Below, piece after piece: positions 43,781-50,789 of a stretch of DNA of 64,000 nt. The position numbers and the translations under genes were made by a program. The DNA comes from Bog-473 sp963777485. GTDB lineage: Bacteria; Actinomycetota; Acidimicrobiia; Acidimicrobiales; RAAP-2. Below the pieces are notes generated by a model. It ran no database searches, was not told where the DNA came from, and worked only from the letters and a program-made list of their open reading frames with translations. Positions within the stretch are counted from its first letter, which is position 1; every line of letters begins with the position of its first letter. The DNA is taken from positions 372,001 through 436,000 of the forward strand of contig CAVZQP010000001.1 of assembly GCA_963777485.1 (NCBI GenBank), in the 5' to 3' direction.

Positions 43781-44497
43781 ATGGCGCCCGGGGACCACGG
43801 AAGATCTGACGCGCCTCGCACCGACGGCTCCGGGGAGCCGTCTCACTGGGAGAAGTGGCACGCCCCCTACGAGGATCCGGCGTCGAACCTGTCGCTCCGG
43901 CTGCGGACGGTCCAGGGGATGGTGCGCCAGGCGCTCGATGCCGTCCCACCCGGCCACGGCGGTCCGATCCGCGTCGTGAGCCTTTGCGCCGGCCAGGGTC
44001 GTGATCTGATCGATGTCGTCGCCGGTCACCCGCGGCGCGGCGAGGTCTCCGCACTGCTCGTTGAACAGGACCCGGCGCTCGTCGCCTTTGCCCGGGCGCG
44101 CGCCGATGCGGCCGGCGTCGGCGACGTGGTGCGGATCACTGAGGGCGACGCCTCCCTCTCGAGCTGGTACGCGGAGTTCGTCCCGGCCGACCTGATACTG
44201 GTGTGCGGGATCTTCGGCAACATCAGTCCCGGCGACATCGCCGCGACCATCGAGGCCCTGCCGTCGTTCTGCGGGCCGGGCGCCCACGTCGTGTGGACGC
44301 GGCACCGCCGTCCCCCCGACGCCACGCCCGCCATCAGGTCCTGCTTCGCCGCGGCGGGCTTCAGCGAGCTGGCCTTCGTCGCGCCTGAGGGGACCGTCAT
44401 GACCGTCGGGCATCACCGCTACGACGGTGAGACCACGGCCTTCGACCCCGGCCGCCGCCTGTTCGACTTCGTGGGCGACGGGTTCATGCCCGTATGA
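43781..44497 (+). CDS. Class I SAM-dependent methyltransferase
   Basis: A 238-residue protein. It opens with a hydrophilic tail, then HWEKWHAPYEDPASNLSLRL; the SAM motif is VVSLCAGQGRDLIDVV near residue 70, the acidic strand LLVEQDPALV, and motif II-like DLILVCGIFGNIS. C-terminal HHRYDGE and DFVGDGF complete the sequence. The substrate is not indicated. The ATG 43781 is divergent from the DNA methylase with 60 bp between. The stop overlaps the next start as ATGA. Confidence 0.85.
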   Translation: MAPGDHGRSDAPRTDGSGEPSHWEKWHAPYEDPASNLSLRLRTVQGMVRQALDAVPPGHGGPIRVVSLCAGQGRDLIDVVAGHPRRGEVSALLVEQDPALVAFARARADAAGVGDVVRITEGDASLSSWYAEFVPADLILVCGIFGNISPGDIAATIEALPSFCGPGAHVVWTRHRRPPDATPAIRSCFAAAGFSELAFVAPEGTVMTVGHHRYDGETTAFDPGRRLFDFVGDGFMPV

Positions 44498-45246
44498 CGG
44501 GCGACCGTCCGATCCGCCATGAGCTGCATCCACTCGAGCTCCTGTCCATGGCGTGGCGCACGCTGCGCGCCGAGCCGGCCCGCGTCGTGGTCCCGGCCAT
44601 CGTCATCTTCGCTCTTGACGCGCTCCAGGGGACGATCTTCACCCAGCTCGCCGTCGACCATCTCGGTCTCGAGTCGGTGGCCTTCGCGTTCGTCTACGGC
44701 GCGTCGACGTTGGGCCTGACCTTCTACAGCGGCATGCTCGAGCGCATGGTCGGCGCGGTGGAACGCAACGAGCGCCCGCAGCCGATCGGTGAAGTCCTGC
44801 GGACGCTGCCGTGGGTCCGGCTCTTCGTGGCCGACCTGGTCCTCCTGGTGCTGGGTGGCGTCGCCGCTCTGCTCTTCGTGCTGCCCGGTCTCGTGATCGA
44901 CACCCTCTTCGCTCTGGTCGGCCCGCTCATCAACCTCCTGGGCAGCACGGTGCGCGAAGCGTTCCGCCGGTCCGTCCTGCTGGTGTGGCCCCACTTCGCG
45001 CTCGTGTTCTGCTTCGTTGCCATCCCATTGGCGTTCGAGCACGAGCTCCTCGTGCTGGTCCACGACCGGGTGCCCCATGAAGCGGTCGGGCTTGTGTTCC
45101 TCTCCACGTTCATCGTGAGCACCGCGTTCGGGATCGCCCTGGGCCTGACCGAGGTCTCCCTCGCCGAGCGTCTGGTGCGGGGAGCGCGCGGGCCGGGCCA
45201 GGGCGTACGCTCGGGCGACGTCGAGCTGCCTGGATCGATGGCCTGA
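44494..45246 (+). CDS. Integral membrane protein of unknown function
   Basis: A 250-residue protein with about five or six hydrophobic segments (for example VVVPAIVIFALDAL, LFVADLVLLVLGGVAALLFVLPGLVI, FALVFCFVAIPLAF, FLSTFIVSTAFGIALGL). The layout resembles small multi-pass proteins of the YciC/DUF-type group, but no name is assigned. It shares ATGA with the methyltransferase, so both are probably translated together. Confidence 0.75.
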   Translation: MTGDRPIRHELHPLELLSMAWRTLRAEPARVVVPAIVIFALDALQGTIFTQLAVDHLGLESVAFAFVYGASTLGLTFYSGMLERMVGAVERNERPQPIGEVLRTLPWVRLFVADLVLLVLGGVAALLFVLPGLVIDTLFALVGPLINLLGSTVREAFRRSVLLVWPHFALVFCFVAIPLAFEHELLVLVHDRVPHEAVGLVFLSTFIVSTAFGIALGLTEVSLAERLVRGARGPGQGVRSGDVELPGSMA

Positions 45247-45302
45247 CACAGGCCCAGCTTCGGCGGACGAGGCGGTCAAACCCGAGAGTTGGGAGGCTCA
45301 CC

Positions 45303-46064
45303 ATGGAAGAGACGATCCACGGGACCACGATGCCGGTGCTCGAGCTCTCGCTCCAGGCGGGCGAGTCGATCGTTTCGGAGGCCGGCGAGTTCAGCTGGAT
45401 GTCCGATTCGATCCAGATGGAGACGAACACCGGCGGGGGCATGGGCGGCAAGGGGATCATGGGTGCCGTCAAGCGCGCCGTGGCGGGTGCGTCCGTCATG
45501 ATGACCACCTACACCGCCCAGGGCGGGACGGGCTCCGTCGCCTTTGCGTCGAAGGTTCCGGGCCACATCCTGCCCATCGACGTGGCGCCCGGGAACGAGT
45601 TCATGGTCCACCGGCACGGGTTCATGGCGGCGACCAAGGGCATCGAGCTCACCATGGGCTTCCAGCAGTCGTTCCGCGGCGGCATCTTCGGTGGCGAGGG
45701 GTTCATCCTCCAGAAGATCGCCGGCACCGGGAGGGCGTTCATCGACCTTTCCGGGGAGGTGATCGTCTACGACCTCCAGCCCGGCCAGACGATGCGGGTC
45801 CACCCCGGCCACGCCGGCCTGTTCCAGGCTTCGGTGACGTTCTCGGTCCAGAAGGTGCCGGGCCTCGCGAACCGCTACATGGGCGCCGACGGACACCACT
45901 TCGCGGTGTTGACCGGCCCGGGGAGGATCTGGCTGCAGTCGATGCCGATCCCCTTGTTGGCCGGCGTCATCGGCCACTACCTGCCGGACCAGGGCGGCCA
46001 TCCTGTCGAGACGGGAGCGGCGGCCGCGGGCACGGCCAAGGTGCTCGGCGACCTGTTCCGGTAG
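45303..46064 (+). CDS. AIM24-family protein
   Basis: A 253-residue beta-rich protein of the AIM24 family (TIGR00266-like). Family marks are LQAGESIVSEAGEFSWMS, GGGMGGKGIMGAVKRAVAGASVMMTTYTA, GGTGSVAFASKVPG, RGGIFGGEGFILQKIAGTG, AFIDLSGEVI and GPGRIWLQSMP. The biochemical function is unknown; related proteins occur in fungi (mitochondrial) and many bacteria. The GGGAGG site before ATG 45303 supports the start. It stands alone on the plus strand and ends 2 bp from the convergent secreted-protein gene. Confidence 0.9.
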   Translation: MEETIHGTTMPVLELSLQAGESIVSEAGEFSWMSDSIQMETNTGGGMGGKGIMGAVKRAVAGASVMMTTYTAQGGTGSVAFASKVPGHILPIDVAPGNEFMVHRHGFMAATKGIELTMGFQQSFRGGIFGGEGFILQKIAGTGRAFIDLSGEVIVYDLQPGQTMRVHPGHAGLFQASVTFSVQKVPGLANRYMGADGHHFAVLTGPGRIWLQSMPIPLLAGVIGHYLPDQGGHPVETGAAAAGTAKVLGDLFR

Positions 46065-46066
46065 CT

Positions 46067-46888
46067 CTACGTGAGGTTGATGGCGTTCGGCGGCACGGTG
46101 AGCGGCACCGCCTTGCCGTAGCGGGAGAACACGATCGTGCTCTTGTTGTTCGGCGAGTCGTTCACGATCTTGTAGACGACCGGCTTTCCCGTTGAGCCGA
46201 TGTACATCGAGCCGGTGGCGCGCTTGCCGTTGCTGACAACGGTCTCCTGCACGACGACGACCTTGTGCCCCTGGAACGTCGTGGGCTTCCCCATCGTGAG
46301 GGGTGTCGAGTGGCCTTCGAAGGCGGCGAACACGAGGTCGTCAGCGTCGAGGAACTGATCGAAGGAGACGAAGCGGGCGTCCAGGGCCGAGATTTCGAGC
46401 CACTTGCCCCCGTAGGTGTTGGCCTGCGCGGCGGTGGCGGTCTTCTGCCAGTACTTCTTCGGTGCGTTGAAGTAGAGGAGAGTGCCGACCCGCTCCAGCT
46501 CGATGCTGAAGCCGTTCTGGATGAACGTGCCGCCGCCCTCCCCGTCCGCGTTCACGACCAGGTCCAGGTAGATCACGGTCTTGTTCTGCTGGATCCTCCC
46601 GTCGATGCGGACGCTGCCGATCTTGGCCTCGGAGCCGATCGCCTTGAGGAGCCATTTGTCGGCCGGCGACGCCGTGTGACCGGCCGTCGTCGTGGTCGTG
46701 GTGTGGTGCGCCGCTTTGGTCGTGGTCGTGGTCGATTTGGCTCCGGCCTGACCGGCGGGCAGGGACGTGATGCCGACCGCCAGCGACAGGGCGGCGACCG
46801 CGGCTGTCCCCGCCGTCAGCCGAAGGCGCCGGTGGGTTGCGGTGTCCGGGCGCGGTCGAGCGACGTCGGAATTCGGATGCTTGGCCAC
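46067..46888 (-). CDS. Secreted protein with Thr/Ala linker, function unknown
   Basis: A 273-residue exported protein. After a basic 25-residue N-terminus comes a hydrophobic signal segment (LTAGTAAVAALSLAVGITSLPAG), then a Thr-rich low-complexity linker (STTTTTK, TTTTTTAGH) of about 25 residues, then a strand-rich domain from about residue 80. The domain has no Cys and no catalytic motif. Its strand pattern (FSIELERVGTLLYFN...YWQKTA...KWLEIS) recalls LppX/LprAFG and LolA-type lipid carriers, but no lipobox is seen. A lipid-carrier role is a weak guess. Confidence 0.75.
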   Translation of the reverse strand: MAKHPNSDVARPRPDTATHRRLRLTAGTAAVAALSLAVGITSLPAGQAGAKSTTTTTKAAHHTTTTTTAGHTASPADKWLLKAIGSEAKIGSVRIDGRIQQNKTVIYLDLVVNADGEGGGTFIQNGFSIELERVGTLLYFNAPKKYWQKTATAAQANTYGGKWLEISALDARFVSFDQFLDADDLVFAAFEGHSTPLTMGKPTTFQGHKVVVVQETVVSNGKRATGSMYIGSTGKPVVYKIVNDSPNNKSTIVFSRYGKAVPLTVPPNAINLT

Positions 46889-46942
46889 ACCAAAAGGGTA
46901 GTGGGCACCCGTGAGCAGGAGGTATCGGGCGGGTCCCCTGGT

Positions 46943-47902
46943 TCAGCCCGGGGAGTCGGGCTGGTTCCACTCGATCCAGCCAGTCCCGTTTCGTCCGTCA
47001 TCGGCGCGGCAGGCGAGGAGCGCCCGGGGAAACCGGCTGGTGCGGCCGTCGTCGTTGCGCAGCAGCACAGGGCCGAACGCGGTGGGCGTGATGTCGATGC
47101 CGAGACCGGTCGGTGGCGTGTCGTCGGAAAGAAGCCCGGCGGTCAGCTCGATGCGTGCCTTCTTCGGGAAACCGTGTTGGACGAGCTCTTCGGTGACGCT
47201 CAGCGCGCCGAGTGGGGCGACCACGCCCGGCGTCTGGACGTAGCCGAAGAACATCGGCATGCCCGGCACCCTGATGTCGGCCAGGTGGACCCGCGTGCCG
47301 TCGTCGAGCCGGAGCGAGCACCAGCACCAACCGAAGGCCCACCAGTCCCGCACGCCCCAGGAATGGTCGCGTTGTCCGTGGCCGTCCACCTCGAGGGTCT
47401 GGCCGTCGACCGTGACGGTGCCGCGGACGGTGCAGGGGATCTCGTAGCGGGTGGTGACGTTGTAGTGGTACGGCACGCCGTCGGTGAACCAGGTCAGGTC
47501 CGCCACGAGGCGCGAAGGCGTCCCCGCCGCCTTGACGCGATAGGCGTCGGATGGTTCGGCGAAGGTGACGGCCGGGCTGTCCACCGCGAGGCGGAACTCT
47601 TCGAGCGGCCGCCGGACGTCGACCTCCACCCGGCCGACCGATTCCGACTCCGACACGAGGATGTCAGCGGGGGGCACCGGGGCGCGGTAGTCCACCGAGC
47701 AGACGCCCGGCTCGCCGGGGCGCACGACCCAGGCCGTCCACCAGGCGACCTTGCGATTCGGGTAGAGGCCGAGCCGGAGCCACCCGCCCCACGACCCGTC
47801 CCCCTGCACGAAGTCGCAGTAGTACGACTCGTTCCACAGGCCCTCGGCGTCGGGCGTGTGGCGCGCCTCGTCGGCCGGCCGGACGTCGTACGGCGGGCTC
47901 AT
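46943..47902 (-). CDS. DUF7064/7065-like (tocopherol-cyclase/AttH-like) protein
   Basis: A 319-residue protein with two lipocalin-like halves. The diagnostic block is GHGQRDHSWGVRDWWAFGWCW near residue 190, preceded by ESYYCDFVQGDGSWGGWLRLGLYPN at the start, which is the pattern of DUF7064/7065 proteins found with steroid and fatty-acid genes in actinobacteria. The function is unknown; relatives include carotenoid hydratases and tocopherol cyclases. The ATG overlaps the stop of the AhpD-like gene (ATGA). Confidence 0.75.
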   Translation of the reverse strand: MSPPYDVRPADEARHTPDAEGLWNESYYCDFVQGDGSWGGWLRLGLYPNRKVAWWTAWVVRPGEPGVCSVDYRAPVPPADILVSESESVGRVEVDVRRPLEEFRLAVDSPAVTFAEPSDAYRVKAAGTPSRLVADLTWFTDGVPYHYNVTTRYEIPCTVRGTVTVDGQTLEVDGHGQRDHSWGVRDWWAFGWCWCSLRLDDGTRVHLADIRVPGMPMFFGYVQTPGVVAPLGALSVTEELVQHGFPKKARIELTAGLLSDDTPPTGLGIDITPTAFGPVLLRNDDGRTSRFPRALLACRADDGRNGTGWIEWNQPDSPG

Positions 47903-48537
47903 CGGCCGTTCCCCGGGTGCATCGCGGTGGCCCCGGGAGGGCCCGGCACCTCGACGATGGCTTCGTCACGGTCGTCGAACTCGGTGCGCAGGGCCTTCGA
48001 CATCACCGCATGTTGGAAGTAGAGCGTCGTGATGTAGGTCAGCTCGAGGATCGACAGGTCGTCGAGATGCCGCCGCAACTCCTCGAAGAGGGCGTCGGGC
48101 ACGCGACCGTGGTCGTAGACGAGACAGTCGGTATAGGCCAGCACGGCGCGCTCGGCCGCGTCGTACGTGCCCTCCGCGGCGACGCTCCAGGCGGGTATGG
48201 AGGTGATCTTCTCTTCGGGCATGTCCAGACCCCGCATCGACTTGGCGTGTTGGCTGAACACGAACTGGCTGCCGGCGGCCCAGCCCGCTCGGATCTGACC
48301 GAGCTCGCGCAGCCTCGGATCGAGCTTGCGGTCGGGGGATTGGTAGAGCCCGAACCCCTTGACGCAGTGATCGAGGATGTCGGGGCTGTTGGCGAAGACC
48401 GTCCACCAGTCGCCGGTGGTGCCGTCCCACCGCCCAGGTTCGGCGACCGGATCGCGGCCCTCGAAGAGCCATTCGTACATGGTCGTGACAATCGGAGCGG
48501 TGGCCTCGTCCTTGGGGACCTGGCGAAGTCTGGGCAT
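47899..48537 (-). CDS. Carboxymuconolactone decarboxylase/AhpD-family protein
   Basis: A 212-residue helical protein. PRLRELGQIRAGWAAGSQFVFSQHAKSMRG near residue 80 is the AhpD/CMD core, but the usual redox CxxC is absent: the position reads SQFVFSQH. EERAVLAYTDCLVYDHGRVPDALFEELRRHLDDLSILELTYI matches the C-terminal part of the family. Lacking the CxxC, it is unlikely to be a peroxidase; decarboxylase or unknown activity. It forms an operon with the VOC gene upstream and the DUF7064-like gene downstream. Confidence 0.8.
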   Translation of the reverse strand: MPRLRQVPKDEATAPIVTTMYEWLFEGRDPVAEPGRWDGTTGDWWTVFANSPDILDHCVKGFGLYQSPDRKLDPRLRELGQIRAGWAAGSQFVFSQHAKSMRGLDMPEEKITSIPAWSVAAEGTYDAAERAVLAYTDCLVYDHGRVPDALFEELRRHLDDLSILELTYITTLYFQHAVMSKALRTEFDDRDEAIVEVPGPPGATAMHPGNGR

Positions 48538-48592
48538 TGAGGGTCTCTGTTCTTGAGTCGTGGTGGATTGAGGTCGCCGCGGCGCGGCGAAG

Positions 48593-49177
48593 TCAGACGG
48601 GGGTTGGTTGAGCGGGGAGCTCGGATTCGGCCAGGTTGATGGCACGAGCCGGCGCGTGCGAGACGTCGGTGTCGTTGAACCCGCGCAACCAGCACGCGAA
48701 CTCCAGCAGGATGCCGTCCGGGTCCTGGAAGTAGACGCTCCGCACGTAGACACCCGGGTGCACCTCGTCGCTGATACCGAACTCGGAGTCGTCGTGGTTC
48801 GCGATCTCTGTGCAGTCGATGCCCGCGGCGATGAGGCGGTCGCGGTATTCCTCGATCTTCTCGGGCGCGACGTCGAACGCGACGTGATTCATCGAGCCGA
48901 TGGCGCTGGTGAGGTCACCCTGGTCCGGGCGCGCGGCGGGCGCGCTCACACCGGGGATGCCGTCGGGCGCATGTGGGAACCAGAAGAAGGCGAGGCAGTC
49001 GCCGCCCCCGCAGTCGAAGAAGAAGTGCTGTCCCATGCCCGCCGGGAGCTCGATGGTCTTGACCAACGGCATGCCGAGCACGTTGGTGTAGAAGTCGACC
49101 GTCCGCTCCATGTCCCGGCACACCAGCGCAAGATGGTTGATGCCCCGCAACTCGAATCCGCCGGTGCTGCCCGTCAT
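48593..49177 (-). CDS. VOC-superfamily dioxygenase/lyase-like protein
   Basis: A 194-residue protein with two half-modules: INHLALVCRDMERTVDFYTNVLGMPLVKT, then HFFFDCGGGDCLAFFWFP in the first, and MNHVAFDVAPEKIEEYRDRL with YFQDPDGILLEFACW in the second. Ligands are His (NHLAL), His (NHVAF) and Glu (LLEFA). GGGAGGGCAG upstream supports ATG 49177. It begins the three-gene minus-strand operon. Small-molecule ring cleavage or glyoxalase activity is possible. Confidence 0.85.
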   Translation of the reverse strand: MTGSTGGFELRGINHLALVCRDMERTVDFYTNVLGMPLVKTIELPAGMGQHFFFDCGGGDCLAFFWFPHAPDGIPGVSAPAARPDQGDLTSAIGSMNHVAFDVAPEKIEEYRDRLIAAGIDCTEIANHDDSEFGISDEVHPGVYVRSVYFQDPDGILLEFACWLRGFNDTDVSHAPARAINLAESELPAQPTPV

Positions 49178-49427
49178 GACCTGCCCTCCCTGGGACCGCC
49201 GGAATGTCGTGGGCGTCGGGCCCACATGCCGGTGCCGGCACCCGGCCCCAGGATAGGCCGCAATCCGGCCGGGGCCCCGGCCCGTAGGACCGATGCAGCA
49301 GGTCACGTCGCCCGATCGCCTCTTTCAACGGGGGGTTTCGTTCATGCGCCCGTAAGAATGTGACGTCACACTGAAGTCGTCACCGGCCACACTGCCGCGT
49401 GCCCCGGTTCGAAACCCCTCCCTCCCT
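49178..49427. other. Divergent 250-bp interval with two short palindromes
   Basis: The gap between the VOC gene and the DoxX-Rieske gene holds two perfect 12-bp palindromes: GGTGCCGGCACC at 49231-49242 and TGTGACGTCACA at 49359-49370. The second has half-sites like a CRP/FNR-type operator with no spacer. No gene is seen here. Confidence 0.35.
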
Positions 49428-50771
49428 ATGCCACCACCGCAAAACCGACATCGATCAGGCGCCGGTCACACGCGACCCGTCGCCTCCTCCAGCCGTGCCC
49501 GGCGCGGTTCTCCTCCGAGGACCCGTCAAACGAAGGCGACACCCCGGACCGAAACTTCCGGTCCGAGCTGGGAATGGCTGCAACCGCCACCGCATGCGCG
49601 TTCCATGGCCGGCTGGGCGCTGCTGCCGCTGCGCGGCTTCCTCGGCATCACGTTCATCTTCGCCGGGCTGCAGAAGCTCGCGAACCCCGCCTTCTTCAAC
49701 TCCGCCAATCCGGCCTCGATCCAGGCCCAGCTCGCCGCGGCCCAACGGATCAGTCCCATCCACAGCTTCCTCGGCCCGATCTCGCATGTCGCCGTGCTGG
49801 TCGGCCTCGTGATCGCGTTCGGGGAGCTGGCGATCGGGCTCGGCACACTGCTCGGCTTCTTGTCGCGCGCCGCAGCCGTCGGCGGGCTGATCCTGTCCCT
49901 CTTGCTCTTCCTGACCGTCAGCTACCACTCGCACCCCTACTACACGGGCTCCGACATCGTCTTCGTCTTCGCCTGGATGCCGTTGGTGATCGCCGGGGCC
50001 GGAGGCGTGCTGTCGGCCGACGCGGTGCTGGCGCACCGGATTCGGCGCGGGATGGGCGCGGAGCCGCAAGCGGTGACGCCGGTGGACTTCGCCGTCGTGC
50101 GCCGCGTGTGTGGCCAATTCGAGGAGGGACGATGCAAGGCCCGCAACGGGCAGCCCTGTGCGCCCGGGCCCTGCCCGTTCTTGGCTCAGCAACCGCCCCG
50201 AACCGGCCGCATCGACCAGACGGAGCTCGACCGACGCACCGTCCTGGCCAAGGGCGGCGCTGCGGCCGCGCTCTCGGCGGCGGTCCTCGTCGGGGGAGGG
50301 CTCGCCGCCGGCCTCGGGCGCCTCTTCGGCTCGTCGCTGGGAGGCACGCAAGCTCCCGCGCTCGGGAGCGGTGCGACGCCGACCACGAGCGGAAGCTCGG
50401 CGAGTTCCACGACGCCGACCTCGACACCGTCCTCGCCGTCGACCACGGCGCCGAGCGTGCCCCCCGGCACAAAGATCGGCCCGGCGAAGGACGTCCCTGT
50501 CGGCGGTGCCGCCTCGTTCCAGGATCCCTCCTCAGGCGACCCGTCGCTCGTCGTGCAACCGCAAACGGGCACCTTCCTGGCTTTCGACGCGGTCTGTCCG
50601 CACGCCGGGTGCACCGTGGAGTACTCGAACACCTCGCGGCTGTTCGTCTGCCCGTGCCACGGGTCGGAGTTCAACGGCCACACCGGAGCGGTCGAGGTCG
50701 GTCCGGCCCAATCGGGCCTCATGCGGCTGACGATCGCCGAGGGACCGGACGGACAGCTCTACGTCTCGTGA
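49428..50771 (+). CDS. DoxX-like membrane domain fused to a Rieske [2Fe-2S] domain
   Basis: Up to 447 residues. The N-terminal membrane half (about residues 60-200) is DoxX/DoxD-like with LLPLRGFLGITFIFAGLQKLANPAFF, then three more helices ending with IVFVFAWMPLVIAG. A Cys-rich linker follows (CGQFEEGRCKARNGQPCAPGPC), then another hydrophobic helix (AAALSAAVLVGGGLAAGLG), a Ser/Thr linker and a C-terminal Rieske domain with CPHAGC and CPCHGS, both Cys-His pairs intact. The start is uncertain: the first 59 residues are low in family similarity, and ATG 49605 is a good alternative. The combination suggests electron transfer from a substrate, such as thiosulfate or an aldehyde, through the membrane part to the Rieske centre outside; this is inferred. 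Confidence 0.85.
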   Translation: MPPPQNRHRSGAGHTRPVASSSRARRGSPPRTRQTKATPRTETSGPSWEWLQPPPHARSMAGWALLPLRGFLGITFIFAGLQKLANPAFFNSANPASIQAQLAAAQRISPIHSFLGPISHVAVLVGLVIAFGELAIGLGTLLGFLSRAAAVGGLILSLLLFLTVSYHSHPYYTGSDIVFVFAWMPLVIAGAGGVLSADAVLAHRIRRGMGAEPQAVTPVDFAVVRRVCGQFEEGRCKARNGQPCAPGPCPFLAQQPPRTGRIDQTELDRRTVLAKGGAAAALSAAVLVGGGLAAGLGRLFGSSLGGTQAPALGSGATPTTSGSSASSTTPTSTPSSPSTTAPSVPPGTKIGPAKDVPVGGAASFQDPSSGDPSLVVQPQTGTFLAFDAVCPHAGCTVEYSNTSRLFVCPCHGSEFNGHTGAVEVGPAQSGLMRLTIAEGPDGQLYVS

Positions 50772-50789
50772 CCGAAGACGCCGCGCTGA

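Noticed and set aside
49400..49430. GGTTCGAAACCCC stretch resembling a tRNA T-arm
   Set aside because: No matching acceptor, D or anticodon stems could be built around it.
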